Source of the DNA: Candidatus Eiseniibacteriota bacterium
GTDB lineage: Bacteria > Eisenbacteria > RBG-16-71-46 > CAIMUX01
NCBI GenBank assembly: GCA_020633975.1
Contig: JACKCR010000016.1
Coordinates: forward strand, 1-50,939
DNA: 50,939 bases
Direction of reading: 5' to 3'
The notes under the pieces were generated by a model. The model ran no database searches and had not been told where the DNA came from. It saw nothing but the letters and a program-made list of their open reading frames with translations. The position numbers were made by a program, and so were the translations under genes. Below are positions 44,901 through 50,939 of this stretch, piece by piece. Every line of letters begins with the position of its first letter. Position 1 is the first letter of the stretch.

Positions 44901-46137
44901 CGAGTCCATCGACACTTCCCTCGTAGAGGAACACCCGCCCACCACCAGTGAATGCGCCATCGTAGTCGGGCGCCGCGACGACCACGTCGTCGTAGCCGTC
45001 TCCCGTCACATCGCCAACTCCGGCCACTGCGCTGCCGAAGGACGCGCCCGGTAAGTCGCCTTCTGCCCGCCACGAGTAGTTCAGTGCTGGCGGCAACCCC
45101 TGGGGAGATCCTGCGAATACGAGGGCGATTCCCTCGTCAACCGTTGGCGAGTCGTACCCGGGAAGGCCGACGATCACGTCAGGGTAGCCGTCAAGATCCA
45201 CATCACCGGCACCTGAGAGCGAATGGCCGGCTCGGGCGCCGATGTGACTACTCCAGAAATACCACGCTGTTTCTGCCTCGATACCCGTCGGACTTCCGTA
45301 GTAGCAGTAGGCCCTGCCGCCGTCTACCTGCGGGTTGTCGTACCTCGGTGCACCAACGAGGAGGTCATCGTACCCATCTTGGTTCACGTCGCCGGCCGGG
45401 GCCACAGCATATCCGAACTCGGCCCCTGGCTGATCGCCCTCGAGGATGAGTGCAGCATTGTCCTCGAGACCCGAGGAACTCCCGTGGTACACGAGAACCA
45501 AGCCCTCACTGACTTCGGGAGAGTCGTAGAACCGGATACCGATTGCGACATCGTCGTACCCATCGGCATTCAGGTCACCGGCTCCACATACCGCCCATCC
45601 TTGCCATGCGAAGGCCTGTCCTGTCGTGTGCGTCCAGTCTGGGGTGGCAGACAGCCCAGACGCGGATCCATGAAACACGTAGCTCCTTCCGCCATCTTCG
45701 TTGATCGTGTTGTCCCAGAGGTAGGCGCCCACGATGACGTCATCGTATCCGTCTCCGTTCACGTCACCGGCTCCGGATACGATGCCAAGCCGAGCCCCGG
45801 CTTGATCGCTCTCGAAGGACCAGATCGCTGTCGAGGCGAGTCCTGTGGGTGATCCGTAGTAGAGAAAGGCGGCGCCTTCGTTGGCTTCCCCGTTGCTATA
45901 GCCCGTAGCACCCACGATCAAGTCGTCGAATCCGTCACCGTTGACGTCCCCTGCGTTGGCGACGCGGATTCCAAAAAGCGCGTTGGCCTGGTCTCCTTCC
46001 TCGGTCCAATCGGGCGAGGCGAAGAGGTCGGGCGCACCAGGGCGAACGGCGGGCTCCGATGTCCCTGCGAGCGGGGCAGATACAGCGATGAGATGCAGTG
46101 TCACTGCCAGTACGAACGGGCGGAACTCGGTCCCCAT
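41938..46137 (-). CDS. FG-GAP/integrin-like surface protein with FlgD-like C-terminal module, 1399 residues
   Basis: ATG 46137 follows AGAGGAC eight bases upstream. Residues 1-24 form a signal peptide (VLAVTLHLIAVSAPLAGTSE). Residues about 40-470 are seven FG-GAP repeats with calcium-binding loops of the type DVNGDGFDDLIVGA, each with WxHxxGQAFA- or YYGSPTGLA-like blades, folding as an integrin-type propeller. Residues about 480-1290 are beta-helix-like repeats, each opening with a sequence such as TWTGDGDSTSWGMASNWDLA or FVGPGSSWFAAENWNPPLVP and rich in GNGVV and TLE motifs, as in autotransporter-like passengers. The last 90 residues form a FlgD-like sorting module (NHPNPFSPTTTIRYDIPRSA, GRLVRSLVEAG, GVYFCSLW). 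Adhesin or surface-layer function is likely. Confidence 0.9.
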   Translation of the reverse strand: MGTEFRPFVLAVTLHLIAVSAPLAGTSEPAVRPGAPDLFASPDWTEEGDQANALFGIRVANAGDVNGDGFDDLIVGATGYSNGEANEGAAFLYYGSPTGLASTAIWSFESDQAGARLGIVSGAGDVNGDGYDDVIVGAYLWDNTINEDGGRSYVFHGSASGLSATPDWTHTTGQAFAWQGWAVCGAGDLNADGYDDVAIGIRFYDSPEVSEGLVLVYHGSSSGLEDNAALILEGDQPGAEFGYAVAPAGDVNQDGYDDLLVGAPRYDNPQVDGGRAYCYYGSPTGIEAETAWYFWSSHIGARAGHSLSGAGDVDLDGYPDVIVGLPGYDSPTVDEGIALVFAGSPQGLPPALNYSWRAEGDLPGASFGSAVAGVGDVTGDGYDDVVVAAPDYDGAFTGGGRVFLYEGSVDGLAATAATTADGEHVDAAFGTAVSGSGRFSPFADTGVVVGSAGFTGPESEEGKTYHFELPDPDTITWTGDGDSTSWGMASNWDLARVPVSGDDVVIPDVTNTTEVAYTAGTIAVNTLESNEPLRISGGEITFVGSGFLHDELTLESGATISGGGDIVLDGLLTWTGGVMTGEGKTVANGGIEISGSDDKELRSGRVLRNTSSATWSGTGAIRHGEGPVGATPGTTLENALGAAFDIQNDAILEHVAGAPALFKNSGTLRKSLPGTGTTTIEADLVTVGTVEVQTGTLDLTAGFGSYSGNILLAGTFIVAGILRFNGADIETNAADVTLEGPSGTIVDESDSPAFSNFRENTGRFVANGVALESGENFKNTGEIVMGPSATWTITGSYTQDPEGATTLEAPTTRLEATSVLLNAGTVSGNGVVDTPSFAQSGGALRPGASPGTIEISGSFAQSPNGDYECEWEGRSPGSEYDQIDIAGNAELSGRLRILLGNGFVPSVGDTFLVLASPSVTDSFAVIEAFGLELRQETGSEGQRILVEEVNYREFVGPGSSWFAAENWNPPLVPDESSDVLLNDLVRIDQAGAVADEVWVRGGGMFRPDDGDSDRAAERGADSGWLQIEGGTLTLRELRIDPEARMDLTGAASTLIADRVTVEAGADIDWSSGTVRLTGAGDSLVVRAPLTIGTGPGVSLLELANGAAGALMGNTVLGAGGSTNAQLALTGGAKLEVEALDTGFSGTSTIQVENGSALVAGMGGLPGSISLGPNARLSGNGLVQGDLINGGACHPGGDGGPATLEILGNYVQSASGLLEIGLEGIDPGTYGALDVSGDANLDGTLVVNFEAGFFPAPGDSFRVVTSSVRLGEFAAATGDPVILNYDPVGVVLSVDPNSSGAEPTSLPLRFALGQNHPNPFSPTTTIRYDIPRSAPVSIRIYSVSGRLVRSLVEAGVHEPGRFEVDWDGTDEVGRSVGAGVYFCSLWSRSFEQTRTMVLLR

Positions 46138-46573
46138 CGTCGATCGTCCTCTTTAGGCCGTGTTGCTTCCGACTGAGCGAGGGTAGAGGACATTCTACAC
46201 CATGGTGGTGCAGAACCCGTTGACTTCTACGCCAAGAGCACTTGCGTCCGGCAACTCGAAGATCACGAGCCGATCGCTCGCCTCGCCTCGAATCAGGTTG
46301 TTGCTTCAGTTGCGCTTATGATGGGTTCATGGTTCGTTCCTGGAGCCGACAAACCCCGCTGCTGGACGTCACGATGGAGCAAGTCACTACTTCGGGGCTC
46401 GGACGCGAGCGGAGCGCAATTCTGCTGACTCCAGATCGGCGGGCAGCTTGCGCAGTAGGGGGGAAGGACCATGCACTGGTTCGATCGACGCTTGGCTACG
46501 CTTGCGGGGTCTGCGAAGACTGGGGAGTCAGCGGGCTCCAGCCGCCGACTACGTGCAGGGGTACGGACGTGAG
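46138..46573. other. Intergenic region, nothing recognised
   Basis: Several open frames occur on both strands in these 436 bases, but none has a ribosome binding site with a protein-like product. The promoter of the FG-GAP gene should lie at the left end. Confidence 0.45.
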
Positions 46574-46608
46574 CGGGCGCAGGTAGCTCGGCTTGCTACC
46601 CGCGCCCG
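46574..46608 (-). terminator. Hairpin after the 207-residue lipoprotein gene
   Basis: Fourteen-base arms with one mismatch (46574-46587 and 46595-46608, CGGGCGC.GGTAGC) enclose a 7-base loop, 12 bases after the stop on the minus strand. No T-run follows, so a Rho-independent role is uncertain. Confidence 0.5.
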
Positions 46609-46620
46609 TCCCGGGGATGG

Positions 46621-47244
46621 TCAGCGGACCGCGTCCAGGATTGCTGCGTGAACCGCGGATTGGACCGCTCCGCGAACGTCCGGCTGTGCCGATCCGCGAG
46701 CTGCGTAGGAACATCCGCTGTCCGAGTCGCCGCAACTGCCTGCGGCGTTCTGCCAAGTTCCCCGGAGTCGGATGGAGGCCTCACAGCTCTCCGGCGCACC
46801 ACACTCGTCGACCGGCCCGGACTGGGAGGTCGCGATCGTGTAGGTGACGTCGTAGGAGGTGTCCGAGAAGGTGCCTCCTCCATCCATGTTGATGCTTCCG
46901 CTGCAGTTTCCGTACTCCCACGGGAGCTCGCAGTGGATGATGATGGTGTTTCCGTCGGTCGACACGCTGCAAAGGTCGTCACCCGAATCCCCGATCTCTC
47001 CTCCACCGTCGCCACAGTCTGGCGAGAGATACGTTGTGTACTGGCAGGACTCGTTGCCCGTGCATCCGCTCGGATCCGAGACCGTTTCCTGGATCAGCCA
47101 GGTTCCTTCGCGGAACTGGATTCTCGTCGTACCGCCTCCACCGCCGGTGGTCTTGGTCGGACCCTTGCCATCGTCGCATCCCGTGACGGCGAGAGCCACG
47201 CAGGCGGCGATGGGAATGAGAAAGGGATTCATGAACCGGTACAT
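46621..47244 (-). CDS. Cys-rich lipoprotein, 207 residues
   Basis: ATG 47244 follows AGGAGGA five bases upstream. Residues 1-23 (MYRFMNPFLIPIAACVALAV then TGC) form a lipoprotein signal with lipidation Cys23. A Gly-rich linker (GKGPTKTTGGGGGTT) leads to a beta-rich, Cys-rich domain with about ten Cys (DPSGCTGNESCQYTTYL, LCSVSTDGNTIIIHCELPWE, DECGAPESCEASIRLRGTWQ), probably disulfide-bonded. This resembles exported glycine/cysteine modules of lipoproteins in this phylum, but I recognise no family. The C-terminal 30 residues are helical. Gene order suggests no clear partner; it precedes the small-lipoprotein/TonB group on the same strand. Confidence 0.75.
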   Translation of the reverse strand: MYRFMNPFLIPIAACVALAVTGCDDGKGPTKTTGGGGGTTRIQFREGTWLIQETVSDPSGCTGNESCQYTTYLSPDCGDGGGEIGDSGDDLCSVSTDGNTIIIHCELPWEYGNCSGSINMDGGGTFSDTSYDVTYTIATSQSGPVDECGAPESCEASIRLRGTWQNAAGSCGDSDSGCSYAARGSAQPDVRGAVQSAVHAAILDAVR

Positions 47245-47474
47245 GGCATTCCTCCTAGTCGTGATCGGCTTCGCGAGCGTCCGCGCGGCGATCGGCTGCG
47301 CTCTTTTTGGGACCATGAGACGACACCTGGGTGCCACGTCCGAGGTCGGGGAACCCGGGGGGTGACGTCGTTCAGGAGGAGTTCGTCGGGAGTAGGGAGT
47401 TCTCGCGGACTTGGGCGACGGAAGAGGCCCGGACGCCCTCCAAGCTAGCAGCACATCTACTCCACCACGTCCGG

Positions 47475-47912
47475 CTACTTCGTGGAGGATCGACTCGGGC
47501 ACGGCGGGATGGGGGCCACCAACCCGATTCCTCCCACCCCCGAACCGGACGACGCTTCCGCCTCGAACGTCAGACGGAGCCCAGATTCGTACAGATCGAG
47601 CGAAAACGTGTAGTGCCCCGCTTCGAGCGGCTCTTCTCCGACGTAGTCCACGGGGGTCAGGCGATAGGTGTCGCCAACAGATTCGACCTCGACGTAGCCG
47701 TATCGGTAGGCCGTTGCCAACTTCCGATAGCCACTCGTCCCGCCTGCCTCGACCGTGCCGTAGTTCACTTCGACGGACGGAAACCGAACTCGCACGGAGG
47801 AATAGTCGGCGGAACTGGCGTTTCGCACGCGCAGGTAGATGTCGTCGTCTCCCGAGCATCCGGCCAGTGCGACCAGGAGGGTCAGGAGGAGTACACGCCG
47901 TATCACGTTCAT
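47475..47912 (-). CDS. Small lipoprotein, 145 residues
   Basis: ATG 47912 overlaps the stop of the upstream membrane-protein gene (ATGA), so translation is coupled; AAAGGA lies nine bases before it. MNVIRRVLLLTLLVALAGCS is a lipoprotein signal (Cys19). The mature 125 residues are a small beta sandwich (DIYLRVRNASSADYSSVRVR, TSGYRKLATAYRYGYVEVES, HYTFSLDLYESGLRLTFEAE) with a Ser/Gly-rich tail ending PPCPSRSSTK. It could be an assembly or binding lipoprotein of the outer membrane. Family not recognised. Confidence 0.75.
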   Translation of the reverse strand: MNVIRRVLLLTLLVALAGCSGDDDIYLRVRNASSADYSSVRVRFPSVEVNYGTVEAGGTSGYRKLATAYRYGYVEVESVGDTYRLTPVDYVGEEPLEAGHYTFSLDLYESGLRLTFEAEASSGSGVGGIGLVAPIPPCPSRSSTK

Positions 47913-48496
47913 CGGTGCCGTTCCTTTCTCGTTCGCCCGGACCAAACGAACTCCCGTTCTGTCTTCCATCGACCTTTGTAGGCCAGGAACGCAAAGATGA
48001 GTAGGGCCGTGAGGACAGGAACCACCCACGGTCCCAGCTCCGATACGGCCGGCATCGAGGGCAGGAAGCCGACCCCGACTCCGAAGGCAATCGCGAACCA
48101 CGTCCGACATGGAGAACCGACTGTCGACCGGCGCATCTGCGTGACCCTCACTCCGTGTTCGTCCAGAAACGGGCGGAGCCGGTCCAGCGCTTCCTGCTCC
48201 ACCTCGATCCAGCGCCGGAAGTAGATCATGGTCCAGAGAAACCTGCGCATTGTGGTCCAGCCCCACTCCCAGCCGCTCGGGAAGGAGTAGCAGAAGATCG
48301 TCACCTGGGTTCCGGACTTCGAGAAGGACAACCGGGCCGAGGCATCGCCGGAGAGTGACGGCCCGTCTGCTCCCACGTACATGTGATAGCGCCCGCGCGA
48401 GGACTCGTCCCTCCACCGGGGCCCGAAACCGTAGTCCGAAGCGTTTCTCTCGAAGAGAAACTGGTCGATGGGACGATCCAACTTCAGTTCGATCAC
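47909..48496 (-). CDS. Two-span membrane protein, 195 residues
   Basis: I place the start at GTG 48496, eight bases after GGAAGG; a GTG 24 bases upstream is the longest alternative. The N-terminal 100 residues are soluble and basic (LDRPIDQFLFERNASDYGFG, MYVGADGPSLSGDASARLSF), followed by a possible amphipathic helix (TMRRFLWTMIYFRRWIEV), then two hydrophobic spans (TWFAIAFGVGVGFLP, WVVPVLTALLIFAFLAY). The C-terminal tail is basic. No family recognised. Its stop overlaps the start of the downstream lipoprotein gene by 4 bases, suggesting the two products work together at the envelope. Confidence 0.7.
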   Translation of the reverse strand: MIELKLDRPIDQFLFERNASDYGFGPRWRDESSRGRYHMYVGADGPSLSGDASARLSFSKSGTQVTIFCYSFPSGWEWGWTTMRRFLWTMIYFRRWIEVEQEALDRLRPFLDEHGVRVTQMRRSTVGSPCRTWFAIAFGVGVGFLPSMPAVSELGPWVVPVLTALLIFAFLAYKGRWKTEREFVWSGRTRKERHR

Positions 48497-48617
48497 ACGA
48501 ACTTCCTTCCGAGTGGGCACCGACCTTTGGTCACAACGGCAGGCGGGGCCGACCCGATGTTGTTGGCGTTGTGTGCACAGGTGCTAGAGTCGTCTTTCTC
48601 GGGTGCGCAGCGACCCT

Positions 48618-49076
48618 TCAACGGTCCACCGGTGGATCGGTCAGCGAGAACCGGAACGGGATCACGATTCTGGCTTTCACCGGCTTGCCATCCATTCGCG
48701 CCGGTTTGAATCTCCACCTCTTGGCCGCATCCATCGCGGCGTTTTCCAGAGCGTCGACCGTATCGCTGGAGCGAACCTCGACCTCACGAACCATACCTGT
48801 GGTTCCCACCGTAACTAGGAGCTGCACCAAGCCTTCGGCTTCTGCCTGGCGCGCAGACTCCGGGTACTCAGCCGATACCATCTGAATCACCTCTGGCGGG
48901 CTGTCGAATGCAGACTTGCCCGGCGGGGCCTCCCTTTGGGCGTCGTTGACCTCAGTGCCGGTGTTCACGTTCGCCTGGACTTTGGCCGGCCGTCGGTTTG
49001 ATGGCGCGTGTCCGCAGGCAATAGAGTTCACGGACAGGACTAGAGCAAGCACGGTGGCAACACTTGGCAATCTCAT
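48618..49076 (-). CDS. TonB C-terminal domain lipoprotein, 152 residues
   Basis: ATG 49076 follows AAAGGAG seven bases upstream. Residues 1-21 (MRLPSVATVLALVLSVNSIA then CG) form a lipoprotein-type signal with lipidation Cys21. A charged linker (about 22-60) leads to a TonB C-terminal domain: VIQMVSAEYPESARQAEAEG, VQLLVTVGTTGMVREVEVRS, ALENAAMDAAKRWRFKPARM and PVKARIVIPFRF. In TonB these residues contact the TonB box of outer-membrane receptors. Classic TonB carries an N-terminal transmembrane anchor rather than a lipid, so this protein would be tethered to a membrane by lipid instead. No ExbB/ExbD genes are in the window. It may be a TonB-like protein of this envelope's own import or signalling system. 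Confidence 0.85.
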   Translation of the reverse strand: MRLPSVATVLALVLSVNSIACGHAPSNRRPAKVQANVNTGTEVNDAQREAPPGKSAFDSPPEVIQMVSAEYPESARQAEAEGLVQLLVTVGTTGMVREVEVRSSDTVDALENAAMDAAKRWRFKPARMDGKPVKARIVIPFRFSLTDPPVDR

Positions 49077-49467
49077 GCATCGACTCCTTTCGTCATGGTG
49101 CCCTCTCGGGAGGTCATCGACCCCGAAACTTCCGAGACTCCTCTGTCGAGGTCCGCGAACCCTGGTGTCTCAACCATGGACTCAGCCTGATCGCTTCCCG
49201 GAGACTGGGCTGGCCGACCGGCATCCGAATCTGCCCGTCTTCATCGTGGGCATTCTGTTCCTATCGCAGGTTCTCGCGGGGTTGGCGGCGATCTAGCAGC
49301 CAAGTCGATCCGGGTCGCGGAGCGGTCACGACGGTCCCGGAGTAGTCTGAGGAGCGTCTCCCAGCTTCCTCGCGAGAACTCCTGTCTCCTTCCGAACTCC
49401 TCTCACCAGACGCGTCGGTCAACCAGGCCGGGAGCGTCCTGGGCACAACGAACTGAGGAGGCCTACG
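49077..49467. other. Divergent intergenic region, nothing recognised
   Basis: These 391 bases separate the leftward TonB-domain gene and the rightward small peptide gene and should contain both promoters. No repeat, terminator or RNA motif was recognised. Confidence 0.45.
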
Positions 49468-49716
49468 ATGAACCGGAACAAGACTGCCTTTAGTCTCGGA
49501 CTCTCCTTGCTCCTTCTCTCTGCGGTGGCCGCAAGCGTGGTCACTGGGATGATTCCGCACGGGAATCATCCGGTTGTTGCCCCGGTGGCTGAAGAGAAGG
49601 ATCCAGACCAGAATCGGCAGCCAATGCCGTATCAGGAACTGCCTCGATTGGGTCAGGGCGACGAGAGTGACTTGCAGATGTGGGGCCGGTGGTGGGGCGC
49701 TGGTGGCCTGAACTGA
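49468..49716 (+). CDS. Small exported or membrane-anchored protein, 82 residues
   Basis: ATG 49468 follows GAGGAGG six bases away. MNRNKTAFSLGLSLLLLSAV then AASVVTGM is a signal sequence or membrane anchor. The remaining 50 residues are polar, with Asn/Pro/Glu-rich stretches (VAPVAEEKDPDQNRQPMPYQ) and a Trp/Gly-rich end (DLQMWGRWWGAGGLN). No known family. It is preceded and followed by large gaps and seems monocistronic. A small periplasmic protein is the simplest reading; a secreted peptide precursor cannot be excluded but no processing motif is visible. Confidence 0.6.
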   Translation: MNRNKTAFSLGLSLLLLSAVAASVVTGMIPHGNHPVVAPVAEEKDPDQNRQPMPYQELPRLGQGDESDLQMWGRWWGAGGLN

Positions 49717-50051
49717 GAGTTCGCGGAACACAAACGCGGCGTCTGTCGTCCGTGCCTTGCTCAACGAAACAAGGGGCCCTTCGCGCCAAGCAAGATCGCC
49801 GATGAACCGTCGCGCGGGTCGTCGCGATTACTTCGTATTCGCAGCCCCCTTACGACGTTCGTGCTCTCCAAAGCCTCTCTCCGACAAGAAGAGCCTCCAC
49901 CTCGGTCTCCCCACGAGAACTCCCTCGTTTCGGGCCAAGTCTCACGAGACCGCAGGTGACGTTCGGCCCGGAACGAAAGCTCGGTGCAGACCGAAGAGCC
50001 GGCCGACGCCCGCTACCTGCAGTACCGACCGAGACCAGGGGGGAACCGACC
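49717..50051. other. Intergenic region, nothing recognised
   Basis: No frame with a ribosome binding site and a credible product lies in these 335 bases, and no hairpin with T-run was seen. Promoter of the gene at 50052 is expected near the right end. Confidence 0.45.
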
Positions 50052-50939
50052 ATGACCATCACGACCAAGTCCGGTATCGCGGCCCAGGCGAGTAGGAACC
50101 AGCGCACACGACTTGTGCGGAAAGCAGGGAGTCGGATCGCTTGGACCGCCGCCGTCTTCTGCCTAACCCATCTCTCCACCGGTTGCTGGCAGCCCCCGAA
50201 GGGCGGGCTTAAGAGCATCGGGAAGACCCTGGCGGCCTACGACCTCCAGACGTTCCCGATCGCCGAAGACTATCCCGAGGACGACGCGGTCGTCGTCGGT
50301 ACGTCCACCGATGTGGAGATGTGGTTCGGCAAGCACGGCGCGGTGCGGCTCGACGAGACGCGCACGCGGTTGGTCCGCATCTTCCGGAACGTAGAGGAGT
50401 ACGCCACGACCGAGATCGTTCTCCATCCGGGGGAGAAGATCGTGGACATCGAGGCGCGCACGATCACTCCGGAGAACCGGCCCTTGCCGTTGGCGGAGAG
50501 TGACTTCCATGTGCAGCGGGGGGCGAGGGGAGGCGGGGTGTTCCACTCCGACGTCCGGATCGTCCGTTTCACGTTTCCCAACGTCGAACCCAACTGCCTG
50601 GTCGAGTACAACTATACGATTCGGAAGGACATTCCCTTCCTCTTCGATCGTTGGTACGTGCAGGACAAACTACCCATCGTAGTGAACCGATACTCGCTGA
50701 CCGTTCCGTCCTGGTTCGTCGACGATCCCAGGATCGACTTCGACTGGCGCTACAACGCGCACAACTGTGCGAGGCTCGCCGAGCCGACAGGAACCCGCGT
50801 GGGGGACACGGTCGTGTACTCTTGGGAGGTCCACGACGTCGAGCCACTGGCGATGGAGCCGTTCATGCCTCCGGCCGACCAGCTGCTCTCCTTCGTCCAG
50901 TTCGCGCCCACGGACTTCCGAGAGTGGAATCAGCTCTCC
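50052..50939 (+). CDS. DUF3857-type lipoprotein, N-terminal part (C-terminus outside window)
   Basis: ATG 50052 follows AGGGGGGA seven bases upstream, and the frame stays open for 296 codons to the window end. A basic lead and hydrophobic stretch (IAWTAAVFCLTHLSTGC) end in a lipobox (Cys47). The mature part matches the DUF3857 beta fold: VVVGTSTDVEMWFGKHG, RTRLVRIFRNVEEYATTEIV, IVDIEARTITPENRPLPLAE, VFHSDVRIVRFTFPNVEPNC, VEYNYTIRKDIPFLFDRWYV, PIVVNRYSLTVPSWF. In known proteins this domain precedes a transglutaminase-like domain, which would lie beyond the window. It is probably periplasmic, tethered to the outer membrane. Catalytic residues cannot be checked here. Confidence 0.85.
   Translation, partial: MTITTKSGIAAQASRNQRTRLVRKAGSRIAWTAAVFCLTHLSTGCWQPPKGGLKSIGKTLAAYDLQTFPIAEDYPEDDAVVVGTSTDVEMWFGKHGAVRLDETRTRLVRIFRNVEEYATTEIVLHPGEKIVDIEARTITPENRPLPLAESDFHVQRGARGGGVFHSDVRIVRFTFPNVEPNCLVEYNYTIRKDIPFLFDRWYVQDKLPIVVNRYSLTVPSWFVDDPRIDFDWRYNAHNCARLAEPTGTRVGDTVVYSWEVHDVEPLAMEPFMPPADQLLSFVQFAPTDFREWNQLS

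Noticed and set aside
46242-46586. A 114-codon plus-strand frame before the lipoprotein group
   Set aside because: No ribosome binding site, no signal or domain, and its composition is that of random GC-rich sequence.

Overview
The window looks like chromosome from a high-GC, Gram-negative, didermic bacterium. It encodes many lipobox lipoproteins, beta-barrel outer-membrane proteins, a TonB C-terminal domain protein and CsgG-family proteins. Very large secreted proteins end in FlgD-like / type-IX-like C-terminal sorting modules and carry ProGlyAlaCysCys repeats. That combination is typical of FCB-group relatives such as Candidatus Eisenbacteria, Krumholzibacteriota or Latescibacterota; this placement is inference, since no marker gene or rRNA is present. 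Ribosome binding sites are strong (GGAGG or GAGGAGG), and 4-bp ATGA stop/start overlaps recur, so gene starts are mostly well supported. No tRNA, rRNA, CRISPR array, insertion sequence or integrase was recognised.

Layout. 1-9 kb: a truncated secreted protein, three small exported proteins, a CCA-adding/poly(A) polymerase-like nucleotidyltransferase with an unusual hydrophobic N-terminus, a secreted beta-repeat protein, and a coupled FN3/propeller lipoprotein plus small membrane protein. 9.4-26.1 kb: a compact accessory-looking island (below). 26.4-33.7 kb: one gene for a 2426-residue modular surface protein. 34-38.3 kb: membrane proteins and a frameshifted beta-helix gene. 38.3-46.1 kb: a 1192-residue kinase/NB-ARC/TPR regulator convergent with a 1399-residue FG-GAP surface protein. 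46.6-50.9 kb: small lipoproteins, a TonB-domain lipoprotein, a small exported peptide and the start of a DUF3857-type lipoprotein.

The island is the most interesting part. Two operons diverge from a 77-bp gap at 19.55 kb, and each begins with a paralogue of the same architecture: a papain/transglutaminase-like Cys-His region followed by a Clp N-terminal repeat domain. One paralogue keeps the Cys and His; in the other they are replaced. Each arm also carries a member of a second paralogous family (FEGxWAxFA motif), once behind a sigma-70-region-2 protein and once ahead of a CsgG/TPR lipoprotein. The leftward arm continues with a beta-barrel, a transmembrane Ser/Thr kinase, a second CsgG/TPR protein, a secreted-looking 372-residue protein, a small helical protein and a CsgG lipoprotein, and ends at a clear intrinsic terminator. 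On the right, facing the sigma arm, is a four-gene set: a beta-barrel, a 302-residue protein whose last residues resemble type III secretion needle subunits, a three-TPR protein resembling translocator chaperones, and a helical protein with one hydrophobic segment.

My reading is that the island encodes an undescribed envelope-spanning secretion or appendage system with its own sigma factor, kinase and Clp-N adaptor-like proteins. No type III export ATPase, export gate or secretin is in the window, so this is a hypothesis resting on short motif matches and gene order.
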